A DNA stretch of 64,000 bases from CBCOTE01 sp965112965. Lineage in GTDB: Bacteria; Desulfobacterota; Desulfovibrionia; Desulfovibrionales; Desulfovibrionaceae. Of this stretch, positions 12,408-22,700 are shown one piece after another (positions within the stretch are counted from its first letter, which is position 1; each line of letters opens with the position of its first letter). The notes under the pieces were generated by a model. It was not told where the DNA came from. It ran no database searches and was given only the letters and a program-made list of their open reading frames with translations. The position numbers and the translations under genes were made by a program. The stretch is taken from positions 416,893 to 480,892 of the forward strand of contig CBCOTE010000019.1 of assembly GCA_965112965.1 (NCBI GenBank). The letters run 5' to 3'.

Positions 12408-13985
12408 ATGAAACTAGTAACGTCAATGGCTTTCAAATTCACCGCTAACGTACCTGCCCGGCGCGCTACTGCCACGGTTGAATCCATTCCCATCTGCATC
12501 AAAAAAACTAGGGCTCGGGACAACCTACTCAAAACGCTCATCAGCGTTATCGCCGTGGCCGTACTAGTCAGCTTCACTTGGTTTGTGCTCCATAACCATT
12601 CTAACCTGGCCCAATCCATAAAAAAACTACTTATAAAATTCGACGAGTTGCCGCTTTTCATCTTCATGTATTGGTTTTTCTACCTGACCCTAGCGGTCCT
12701 GGGCTGGCGTATCTGGATGTCCATCAAGTACCGCCCAGCGCCGTTATGCCCGACGACGCAATTGCCCTCCCTCACGATAGTGACCCCGGCTTACAATGAA
12801 GGTCAGCAGGTGTATGAGGCCATATGTTCGGTAGCGGCTAGCGACTACCCCATGGACCTGCTACACATTGTAGCCGTGAACGACGGCAGCAAGGACGACA
12901 CCTGGCACTGGATGCAGCAAGCCGGCCGCGACCTAGCCAATTGCGGCGCAACTATAGACTTGGTGAACATGCCTCGCAACTACGGCAAACGTCGGGCCAT
13001 GTACGAAGGCTTCGTACGCGCCAAAGGCGACATCCTAGTAACTATAGACTCAGATTCCGAAGTAGAAAAGCATACTCTCAAACACATCGCCAGCTCCTTT
13101 CTGCACGATCCACAGTGCGGCGGCGTGGCCGGCAATGTCCGCGTACTAAACATGGGCGATGGCCTCTTACCTCGAATGCTCGACGTTTCCTTCGCCTCAT
13201 CCTTCGACTTCATACGCGCCGGCCAAGACAAAATCCACACCGTACTCTGCACTCCGGGTGCCTTATCTGCCTACCGCAAAGACGCAGTCATGCCTGTGCT
13301 GAATGAATGGCTAGTGCAAAAATTCATGGGTCGCCCTTCCCATATCGGAGAAGATAGGGCCTTAACCAACCTGTTAATCCGCAACGGCTACCACATTAAC
13401 TACCAGTGCAATGCCATAGTTTATACCAAAGTTCCCACCACCTACTCTAGTTTATGCCGCATGCTCATCCGCTGGACCCGCAGTAATGTACGCGAAAATC
13501 TCATGATGCTACCCTTCATATTTAAAAATTTCCGAAAAGGTTCCAAGTTCGGCGCCCGTCTTAATGTACTCATGGCTTTCTATGAGATGACCTGGTGCGA
13601 GGCTGTCAAACTGCTAACCTTCGGCTACATACTGGCTGACCCACTCTTCGTAGTCCCGAACCTAATTACTGCAGCCTGCATTGCCTCCATCCTACCTATC
13701 ACCGTATACTTCCTACGCTACCGTTCCTTCAACTGTGTGTGGGCATTCCCATATAACCTACTCTGGATTTTCTGTCTGTCCTGGATTGGCCCCTTCTGCA
13801 TCCTGACTATGCACCGCTCAGGCTGGATGACCCGCGGCCTGAACGAAACGCCGGATGCAACTGAAGGCCTGACTGCCGCCCAGTTAGGAGACCTGGTGTA
13901 CACCAAATCTTTGGCTGGATCTAAGATACTGGCAACCTCGAGCATAGTCACGCCCATAACCGATGTCGTAGCCGATGCAGCCTAA
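12408..13985 (+). CDS. Membrane GT2 glycosyltransferase, hyaluronan/chitin synthase-like
   Basis: A 525-residue processive family-2 glycosyltransferase expected to build an exopolysaccharide from UDP-sugars while exporting it through the inner membrane. N-terminal membrane segments lie near residues 42-65 and 82-105. The cytoplasmic GT-A domain shows VTPAYNEG, VNDGSKDDT, the DxD-type TIDSDSEV and the acceptor motif GEDRALTNLL. The region after this resembles hyaluronan synthases and NodC (VPTTYSSL...IRWTRSNVREN), followed by several C-terminal membrane segments. The usual QxxRW motif reads MLIRW, with Met in place of Gln. No SD stands out before the ATG; the in-frame Met at codon 7 (12426) is an alternative start. 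It has no neighbouring polysaccharide genes. Product sugar cannot be told from sequence. Confidence 0.88.
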   Translation: MKLVTSMAFKFTANVPARRATATVESIPICIKKTRARDNLLKTLISVIAVAVLVSFTWFVLHNHSNLAQSIKKLLIKFDELPLFIFMYWFFYLTLAVLGWRIWMSIKYRPAPLCPTTQLPSLTIVTPAYNEGQQVYEAICSVAASDYPMDLLHIVAVNDGSKDDTWHWMQQAGRDLANCGATIDLVNMPRNYGKRRAMYEGFVRAKGDILVTIDSDSEVEKHTLKHIASSFLHDPQCGGVAGNVRVLNMGDGLLPRMLDVSFASSFDFIRAGQDKIHTVLCTPGALSAYRKDAVMPVLNEWLVQKFMGRPSHIGEDRALTNLLIRNGYHINYQCNAIVYTKVPTTYSSLCRMLIRWTRSNVRENLMMLPFIFKNFRKGSKFGARLNVLMAFYEMTWCEAVKLLTFGYILADPLFVVPNLITAACIASILPITVYFLRYRSFNCVWAFPYNLLWIFCLSWIGPFCILTMHRSGWMTRGLNETPDATEGLTAAQLGDLVYTKSLAGSKILATSSIVTPITDVVADAA

Positions 13986-15678
13986 TTGTATAATCTTATG
14001 GACGCTCTATGCATCTAGTGTTAAAGTATTTAATTTATTCAAGAAATATTTTATATTTTCTCAATTTGTAAAATCGTAATCTAACAACCGCAACGTAAAA
14101 GTTTTATAGGATTGCAACGTATTTCAACTGCCTATAAATTACTACTGCGTGCTGGTTGTGATATGCTGCGGCATAATCTGCGTCATCTGCATCGATAAAG
14201 TCGTAAAATACAACTAAAGACACCTGATTAATATCAAATTATCCGTAGCCTAAACAGAAAACCTTTCTACTCTACGCGCTCATACTTTGAGCCGAATTCG
14301 AGGAGAATTTTTTTTTGGAGGACATCCCGATGATAAAGACATACTCTTTGTCCCACGAAATACCTGATCTGCGTCTGGCGGGAATACCTAAGACTATTGC
14401 AGCGCAAAGTAGCCCCAGCATATGAATACCTCACAGCCGACTTACGGTAGAATGAACCTAGGCTGTCCGCCTGCATCATAACCTTAAAAAGATTACTATA
14501 ACGCAGGGGTGTGGAGAAGAGCGAGTGCCGGACCAATACTGTCACGAATATCTTCACTACCTCCCATTACCAATGCTAGCAACATGCCAGAATAGAGGCA
14601 TACCTGTATAATATTTCATGCCTTGAGATCGAACAATAGGCTGTCCTAGTAAAAAAACTCAAGCCTTTTACAGAGCACTTTCGAGGCCTCCATGCAAAAT
14701 ATCTAATACTACGCTGCAGTAATACATGGAACCAAAAGTTATCTAAGAAACCAGCCTAGCGGATATAGACAATTAGATCCTAGTCCTACCCCAACGTACT
14801 GACTGTTGCTACTACTTTTGTGCCTGCATCGGTAAACATCGCAATATTATACTTCTAGTTATTTTAACACCATAACCCTGCTATCGCCGTTAGTACGACG
14901 GGACTGTGCCACTAATCTAAACGACCTTGCAGGCTTCCTTAAATTGCACGATAGCGGACGAGTTATATACCGTCACCATGGAGCACAAAAGCGTGGATAC
15001 CTACCGGCCTCCGGACTCAAAAGTTGACCGGCCAGTTGAAAGGCACGGTAAATAATAACCCCAGATAGAGACGATACGGACTCCATTTTTTTTGTAGTTG
15101 AAACAGAACTTATATTTCTTAGAAAGATATATACCCAGCCGATATCTAACAAAAAAACAGAATACCAGGCCCGTTCATCGTTAAATACATTAAGGCGTCG
15201 TATCTGTCCAGGCAGCCAACCGACTCCTTAAGTCGCCACCCAACCCCCTCAGTCTATTCCTTGAGCAGCGCTCACAATATCCGGGTGACTAAGTCAGGTA
15301 ACAGCCAAGTTACATCTTGCCCCGCCCAGCTCCAATACTAAAAAAAACAGCAAAAAATCTTACGCTAGCCCGGCCGCTATACCCAGCGCCTCAGCTTCAC
15401 ACTAAACCAGATCGTACTCGGTAAACAAAGAAAAATCCAATCTCGTACTCCACCGACCAGGCGTTACGAAGTAGCTTCATACGAAAGGCATACAGGTTCC
15501 CCATAGCTATCTTTGAACGTATTTAGCTTATACGTCAAGCCTAAGCCACCGCCACCTATAGAACCAAATAATAACTACAACAACAAATTATATTAAATAT
15601 CAATTTCCTAAATTAATTAACCTTATCTATAAGAACGAAAAAATAGTTCCACTCTTCAACCAAAGGAGCACTGAGACA
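13986..15678. other. Eroded spacer, no gene seen
   Basis: No supported gene. The longest open frame (minus strand, 14267-14557, 96 codons) has no recognisable motif. A run of ten T lies near 14308. The last 100 bases are AT-rich and probably contain the promoter of the following operon, but I see no convincing -35/-10 pair. Confidence 0.5.
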
Positions 15679-16959
15679 GTGGTCAACGAATATGTCGCTA
15701 TGTGGGAGCAACTCAACCTAGACCTACCGGCCCACGAAGGCCTGCTCGCTGTATTGGGTAAGTTCTATGGGGACATTTACCTGTCCCAACAGGATCGTCT
15801 CGGTGGCATGGAATACCTAGACTTTGTGATCTCCGAAATACATGGGCTACGTATTCAGGAACTGCAGGACGCCAAAGCCACCGGCTGCAAGGTGGTGGGC
15901 ACCTTCTGCGTCTTCGTACCCGAAGAACTAACCTTAGCCGCCAATGCCATCCATGTGGGTCTGTGCGCCGGAACAGAAATCGGCAACGATATGACGGAAC
16001 AGATGGTACCGCGCAATACATGCGCCTTAATTAAATCCTTCGTCGGCTTCAAGCTGGCCCGGCTCTGCCCCTTCATAGAGTCCTGCGACACAATCATTGG
16101 CGAGACTACCTGTGACGGCAAAAAAAAGACTTACGAAGCCTTTGCAGCCCATGTACCGCTATACGTTATGGAAATACCGCACACAAAAACAACCGATGCC
16201 AGGACGCTATGGAAGGCCGAGATACTGCGCTACAAGACCCACCTAGAAACGATCACAGGCGTGGCCATCGACACGATGCGGCTGGCCGCAGCTATCCGTA
16301 CGGTGAACGCCAAACGTCAAGTGCTACAGCGGCTGAACCGGATACGGGCCACGGTACCAGCGCCCATCTCAGGCCGTGACGTACTACTCATAAACCAAAT
16401 CAGTTTCTACGACGACCCAGTACGCTTCACAACTAAGGTGGAGACGTTATGTGATGAGCTGGAGACACGCATCGCCGTGGGTAAATACGTAGCGCCGGCA
16501 AAGACCCCACGTTTTCTACTCTCTGGCTGTCCCATGGCCGTACCTAATTGGAAATTACCGTATGTAGTAGAAAGCTCTGGTGCAATCATCGTGGGTGAGG
16601 AATCATGCATCGGTACTCGCAATACTCGTGACCTCACAGACGAAACAGCCCTGGACTTAAACATGATGCTGGATGCCTTGGTCGAACGCTATATGAAAAT
16701 TGACTGCGCTTGCTTCACCCCTAATCACGAACGGCTAAACAACGTGACGGCCATGGCCAAAGAGCTCAACGTTGACGGGGTGATTCACTACGGCCTACTC
16801 TTCTGCCAACCATACGCCCATGAAGCACTCAAGATAGGCAAGGCCCTACGCCGGGAAGCAATTCCATTCCTAACCATCGAAACTGATTACGGCACGGAAG
16901 ATATAGCTCAGCTAAAAACGCGGATAGAGGCCTTTATAGAGCTGGTAAAACCGATATGA
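15679..16959 (+). CDS. Double-cubane cluster reductase (2-hydroxyacyl-CoA dehydratase D family)
   Basis: A 426-residue protein of the HgdB/BcrC/FldC superfamily, closest in motif to double-cubane-cluster proteins (DCCP, E. coli YjiM) through DCACFTPNHERL near residue 338. Members carry an [8Fe-9S] cluster and use ATP-driven low-potential electrons to reduce small substrates; the physiological substrate is unknown. Many cysteines typical of the family are present (GTFCVF, GLCAGTE, RNTCAL, ARLCPF, IESCDT, TTCDGKKKTYE, LSGCP, EESCIG, CAC). The GTG start at 15679 is preceded by AAAGGAG at 15662-15668; an ATG eight codons in is an alternative. The stop overlaps the next gene by four bases, so the two are translationally coupled. 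An A8 tract at 16120-16127 is in frame. Confidence 0.9.
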   Translation: MVNEYVAMWEQLNLDLPAHEGLLAVLGKFYGDIYLSQQDRLGGMEYLDFVISEIHGLRIQELQDAKATGCKVVGTFCVFVPEELTLAANAIHVGLCAGTEIGNDMTEQMVPRNTCALIKSFVGFKLARLCPFIESCDTIIGETTCDGKKKTYEAFAAHVPLYVMEIPHTKTTDARTLWKAEILRYKTHLETITGVAIDTMRLAAAIRTVNAKRQVLQRLNRIRATVPAPISGRDVLLINQISFYDDPVRFTTKVETLCDELETRIAVGKYVAPAKTPRFLLSGCPMAVPNWKLPYVVESSGAIIVGEESCIGTRNTRDLTDETALDLNMMLDALVERYMKIDCACFTPNHERLNNVTAMAKELNVDGVIHYGLLFCQPYAHEALKIGKALRREAIPFLTIETDYGTEDIAQLKTRIEAFIELVKPI

Positions 16960-17822
16960 AGCCTGAACCTGTACTCCCCATAATCGAGGTCGACCATATC
17001 AAACCTTGGCTGCACATTTGTTTGTCCACCCCGCTAATCGCCGGTCTAGATATCGGTTCACGCTCCATAGAGCTAGTAGTCGTATCCAGTAGTCAGATGA
17101 TATATCAAGCCCGGCTACCAACCACTTTCGACCCTCTGTCGCAATGCCGACGGCTGCTGGCAAAGCTTCCGGCTTATCCTCTGGTTGCAACGGGTTATGG
17201 CCGTAATTTAGTAGCCGAATACCTAGCCCAGGCCGAACCGAACCGACCAGTGACGGTGATCACTGAAATCAAAGCTTACGCGAATGGGGTACACACAATT
17301 TTTCCCCAAGCACGTACAGTGCTGGATATTGGTGGCCAGGATACCAAGGTCATCGCCCTGGCACCGAATGGTCGGGTGTTACATTTCGAGATGAATGACC
17401 GATGCGCTGCTGGCACAGGTAAATTTTTAGAATTCATGGCTAATATATTCCAAGTGCTAGTAGAAAATTTTGGCCACTTAGCACTCACCGGCAGCACGCG
17501 ACTAGCCATCGGAAACATGTGCACAGTATTTGCTGAGACCGAGGCAATGTCGCTCATGGCGCAAGGGCACCGACAGGAAGACATCGCCCTGGGGCTACAT
17601 GCAGCTATCGTCAAACGCACGCTAGGTATGCTGGGCCGGGTGGGCCTCACACTGCCATTAGTCTTTGCTGGCGGCGTAGCGCATAATCCCTGCGTAGTAA
17701 CCTTGCTGCGAGAGGCTCTGGACGAACCACCCCTACTCCCAGAAACTCCGGATTATGTAGGCGCCTTAGGCGCAGCCATATGGGGAGAAAAACAATTCGG
17801 CGTAAAAGATATCACAATCTGA
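16956..17822 (+). CDS. ATPase activator of the double-cubane reductase (HgdC/BadF/YjiL family)
   Basis: A 288-residue ASKHA-fold ATPase that delivers single low-potential electrons to the partner reductase through a [4Fe-4S] cluster shared across its homodimer. Phosphate-binding loops are GLDIGSRSIELVVV near residue 30 and DIGGQDTKVI near residue 122; MNDRCAAGTGKFLEFMA and GNMCTVFAETE supply the two cluster cysteines; a GGVAHNPCVV motif follows near residue 240. Usual length is about 255-270, and there is an N-terminal extension of about 24 residues before the fold. ATGA overlap with the preceding reductase gene shows a two-gene operon. No downstream gene or terminator is evident. An electron donor (ferredoxin) is not encoded nearby. 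Confidence 0.92.
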   Translation: MKPEPVLPIIEVDHIKPWLHICLSTPLIAGLDIGSRSIELVVVSSSQMIYQARLPTTFDPLSQCRRLLAKLPAYPLVATGYGRNLVAEYLAQAEPNRPVTVITEIKAYANGVHTIFPQARTVLDIGGQDTKVIALAPNGRVLHFEMNDRCAAGTGKFLEFMANIFQVLVENFGHLALTGSTRLAIGNMCTVFAETEAMSLMAQGHRQEDIALGLHAAIVKRTLGMLGRVGLTLPLVFAGGVAHNPCVVTLLREALDEPPLLPETPDYVGALGAAIWGEKQFGVKDITI

Positions 17823-18359
17823 AAAAAGCCACACCATTGAGATCCCAGACAAATAAATCTGCAACTTTTAGCCATAAATCGCCTGCCCTTCCAACTATAC
17901 GCACAAGCCTTTAATCGGTTAAAAAGCCCTTTTCGACGCCAACGGCCTCCTTTAGCTGCAATTCAAATATCGACTACAGCGAGAGTCACTTCAGCCAGGC
18001 AGTTCAAAAGACGAAAGGCAGGGGTTCTCTAGACGACATACCGTATGCTCCTAAACCAAGAAAACGCAGACTACGACATTCAAAAAAATCAAATAGATAA
18101 ACAGTAAACTACAGTTGTCAGCATCTGCTATGTATAACGCGCTCTATAAAAGAAACGTGACCGATGGTGAATATTACCGTCTAGCCCAGACAAACAGGAT
18201 GGTGGCTAAGACAAACACAAAAAAAGTAAAGTGTATCTCGATGGGTATAGACGTAATCTCTAGGTAACTGAAAAAACTGCCGACCCGAGCCTGGGTACGC
18301 CCGTCATTCCAACCCAGTGCCCTATCTTTAATGTATGACCGATCTTAGTAACATGACAA
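17823..18359. other. Eroded spacer after the DCCP operon
   Basis: No supported gene or clear terminator. Several A7-A8 runs and stops in all frames. Confidence 0.45.
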
Positions 18360-18796
18360 ACTAAAAAAATAGCGCTTCTCAATCTTTTAATTGCTCTTAG
18401 GCCAGCAAAAGCTTGAATTAACTTGGCTGCGCTACACGTACAGAAGTACTCTGGTATGACGCTAACCCAAGATATTACTCTATGGCTCAGCGCTACGGAA
18501 ATCCATACGGATGCCATCGATAAACATGTCCTTGGCATAAGCATAGCCCGTCTCCCAGATCGTACCATCATCCGTCTGGATCCCATCCCTCAAGACCACG
18601 AGCAAATCCGTAATATCAATTACTAGCCGGCAACTCTTGGAGATATGCGCCTTAACTACGTACTCCATGTTGGCCAAATTTCCAGGAACCAAACGGGTCT
18701 GCCGGGGGATACGACTAAATAGTCCCATCTACGGCGAGTACCTATTTGAGACTGCGAGGCCAAAATTATTTTTCTCGCTAAAAAATAGATCGACAT
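18360..18796 (-). pseudogene. Nucleoside 2-deoxyribosyltransferase remnant
   Basis: Minus-strand remains of a nucleoside 2-deoxyribosyltransferase, a salvage enzyme that swaps bases on deoxyribosides. The start (ATG at 18794-18796) reads MSIYFLARK, the conserved first strand, and continues to a RRRW segment. The frame then shifts, and residues from about 18700 to 18480 read DLLVVLRDG, DDGTIWETGYAYAKDMF and GIRMDFRSAEP, matching the family signature (DLVVAVLDG, DSGTAWEIGYAYAK, GLRTDFR). A stop follows, and a tail in a third frame continues to about 18360. The conserved catalytic-region DDGT-WE-GYA motif is intact, but at least two frameshifts separate the pieces. Typical length is 150-165 residues, which fits this span. 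Confidence 0.78.
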
Positions 18797-19740
18797 AGTA
18801 GCAACGGGAAAGGACACAATGTATTGTTCAGGATAGGGAAGAGAGGAGTGAAAAAGGTGACAGGAAAAACATGACGAGACCAAGGCAAAAACAGTACTTA
18901 AATAAACACTCCAAGTCGGCTGGCTCCAACCTAGATCTCAGACCAGCTCCCAATCTAACAAATTACTAAACTACTTCGGCTCCATCCAAGTGCATAGACA
19001 GACCCTAATAGACGAGCAGAGTCTAAGAATTACCACGACGGGACGACACGCTAGCGCTCGTAGAACACTCACTCATTGATCGTTTGCTAATCAGCTATGA
19101 CTAGATCCCAACCTAGACGAGGGTCAAATAAATGTCACGCTACGCTACCCAACTAATATGTAGACTATCTTTGATGCCTACTGGGCTAACCTGCCTCTTG
19201 GCTATCACAAAAGCCGACCTCATCTTAACCATGTTCTAACACACTGCACTACTCCCCACTGACTGCCCACAGCACTTCGCCATGAAAGGCACCCGCAGTA
19301 ATATAAAAGCCATTGGCACTCATCGACTAAACCTCAGGCTAATATCGAAAACTACCTGTGCCACCAATAATGCCGAGTATTCCTTGCTCGAGACACGCCC
19401 CACGCAACTCACGCCCGAACCCTTATTCGAGCGCATAAGCACCTTCTCCGGCAAGATAGATAATATTTTAGGACTGCACACTTAGACCTAAATACTCTCA
19501 CATGCGAGCATCGTCACGCACACAAATATAACAAGAGCAATTCCGATACATCACGTAGGTGGTGAAAAATATAGCCACCATAATCATGGTGATCACCCAA
19601 TCTGCTATTAAAACTCGGACATAAAGAGGACAATGCCCGAACCCGACAGTTGATCATCGCATTACTTGTGTCAAAGAGGTCTCAGCCTTATTAAATGATA
19701 CATATATGTACCACGTGGCATTAGACGTCCTCAACCAAAG

Positions 19741-19786
19741 CTATAACCATAACCATAGCCATAGCCATAACCATAGCCATAATCAA
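19741..19786 (+). repeat. Hexamer tandem repeat encoding a His-rich tail
   Basis: Six consecutive copies of ARCCAT (AACCAT or AGCCAT) at 19745-19780. In one plus frame they read alternating His with Asn/Ser (YNHNHSHSHNHSHNQ) and end at a TGA. That frame is open upstream from about 19646, giving roughly 50 codons without a recognisable domain. His-x-His tails of this type bind nickel or zinc in transporters, HypB-like GTPases and SlyD-like chaperones; which of these it came from cannot be told. Probably the C-terminus of a decayed metal-handling protein. Confidence 0.6.
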
Positions 19787-22700
19787 TGACATTGCTGATA
19801 GAGCAACCTCCTGAAGTTTAATGTAGTCCATGAAGCCAATACAAGTCTGGCCGAGAATTCGCCGTGATCACGACGAAGTGCTCAGGCTCGCTAAGAAACC
19901 ACAACCATTATCAAAAAGACTTGTCCCAGCATTTAAGCCATCCAGCATAACCCGCCAAGCATGGATCAAATATAGCATCTTTCGACGTTGTAGGCGAGAT
20001 CACCGTCCTAACCACTACTCAGTCCAGGCGCTCCGATAAATTATCATGCAACCGGTATCAATGTGTAAAGGCCTTGATATCAAGCATAGCCTGCTAAATA
20101 CTTAGGCAAGATTGACGACATCAACCAGTATGATCGCTGCAGATATTGGCCTAAATCACGTAATCGATATTCTCTCCAGTGAATCAGACCACGGTAGTAG
20201 ACGTTTGAGCCTGAGATATGCTGGGCATATCAAAGACCTGAGCATTAGACGTTCCGCATATAGCACTATCGCCGTACCCCAACGGTCAGCCCTTGCACTA
20301 CACCCAATTGCAAGTATATAGCCCTCTATGTGGCATGTCCATCGGACATTTCATCAACCTATACCATACCTGCCTCAAGCTCATAAAATTATAACTCTAC
20401 CATTGCTCATCCACTCATCTCACTCCTTGCAAAAAAAAATTGCATGTGCGATGCTCAGATACAACCTATGTCCATCATAGAAATACAACGTTACAAATAG
20501 CCGATACCAAAAATATATCGTGCTTGTCCGACTAACCATGCAAGAAGTGTAATTGGTGACTCTGGGATCATGGTAATATTTATATAACTCGACCGGATGA
20601 TGATCTAACAACTACAGTAGGAACTCTAGGAATCTTAAAAAATACTACCTCAAAATATCATACTGACCAATAAATAATCCCGTGGCTACAGAGCCAGACC
20701 AGTAAAGAACGGCTCTTAATGCGCCAATTGCTAAATTTAATTAAACTAACTATACTGCATCAACTTGTCAGGAACATTTTAGTAATAAGCACCAGGACCG
20801 TAAACATATTTGTAAGATCTAGACGAATATTATACAGTGAAAATAACAATTCAGGGAGGTAACCCACGGATTTTATAATGAAGCTATCAGAGCATGAAGA
20901 ATCTGTAAATGATGTCGATGAACACCATAATTAGTCCAACTCGGTGTCCATATAACGAACGCCCCTGTCATGCCTTAAATACTCCAATAAATCACCACGT
21001 CACACTCCGAGGTCGCATTAGGCGATTGCCAAATAGTAGCATCAGAACATAAAAAAAATATAGCCAATCCCGATAGCTAACCGGTCCGCTTGCCGATCCA
21101 TTTACATCCACCTCAAGTTTTGGCCAAACCATAAATCAAAAAAATGATAAGCCTCATGAGCCGGAAAATGCGAAATAATAAGGTATTGTAGCTGCTGTCG
21201 TGGCAATCTCCGCGAGCTGAAACGTAGCTGCTCTTCTTAAGGATTTTGATAATTTACCACAATTTTTTGTATGGGCAAGGTTGATCAAAAAAATAAAAAT
21301 AATGTCGGTCGGGCGCAATAAACGGTTTTAGCCAAAATCAGGATCAAAAAAACTTTTATCGCGTTGCATGGTTAGGTCAAAATACTCGGTGGCCTTAGTG
21401 ATGTAAAAAAAATGGTGCTGGAATGCTGTACAAAAAAATATTGGACCTGGTAGCATAGATAGCTCTCTACCCTTAAAAATCAAGAAACTCACCTTCAGGT
21501 CGAAAAGAAAATGTTGTGATCTAAATGCGGTAGTAAAATTTTGCTACGTACAGATGAATCCAAAAAGATAAAACTTGCGGTCATTTGGGGGCCTCGCTCC
21601 GGCCGGTACCAGAGGCGGCTGTGTACAATAAGGGCAGAGCTGCAGCCAAGACAGCATCTGTATAACGTACAGACAACTCCAGGATCTGCATATCGCCCAT
21701 GAACTCGCCAATAGCGGTCAAGAACTACCCGATATCCAGATAATCTAAGACAACCCGGCCCGAACTATATACTGATAGTGATCAAACGGAGGACTAGGCT
21801 ATAAATTTGGGACTATGGCGGGCTAAAAGAAATCAGGCTATTGGACATGCAGCCAGTTAAGGGCACTAAAATAAAATAAAAACAATAGGCGCTATCTATA
21901 GAGCTTACCAGGTCAATCATGAGGTACTACTAGCTGGACTTAAGTTTGTCTGAAGCACAGATATCAGCGACAAGGCATCGCCAATGTGAGTGTAGTAGAC
22001 GTATATAACACTATCAACCGCCGATAAAATAATATTATAACTCTCATAGGCTACGGCTACCAGGCTTTGATAGCCGCTATCCACACTACCAGCTAGTAGT
22101 AGGTCCAGTCGCAACGACAACTGTAAAAAAAACTTCTCTAAGGCACCGGTGTCGAGGGACCGGATTATATTCGACGTACTCTGCCTTATTATCTTGCTAA
22201 AGGGAAAATATGATAGCAAGCCGTCTGGATCGTGTAGCTGAGAGCTATAATTAAACTATGTCCCTATCGTGTCTGGGTCGCCACTACCATCTTAGTCACC
22301 ACCCATGCGGCCACCATCTCAAAAAAATTCATAAAGCCAGGACTGCCTGTTCGGAACCAACTTAACCTTTATCTTCTATACAGTGTTCAATCAGCACGAT
22401 GTCCTGCATGACATAGACCTGAGCGTGAGCTGGAACGTCATATTCCTGCTCATCTCTATAGTTTGCATAGTAAAATATTATGGCCAGGATCAACGTATTC
22501 CATAGTACGTTGGCCAATTATGGCGACTATGGGCAAACACATTCGAATCATAGCCATCTTTGTCGTGATTACAGCCATTGTTTTGGCCTTTCCAAATAAC
22601 GTAATCATGATGCTTCGCATCAAGTCCGTAAGCTTGTTCATCCCAAAGAACAAATTTGACACCCGTGCTCTACCTCACCCGGCATACCAGGCGACTTAAG

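Noticed and set aside
12347..12667. 106-codon minus-strand frame at the glycosyltransferase start
   Set aside because: Antisense shadow of the conserved GT2 gene.
19741..19786. Possible CRISPR array
   Set aside because: Units are 6 bases with no spacers; it is a simple tandem repeat. No CRISPR-like array was seen elsewhere.
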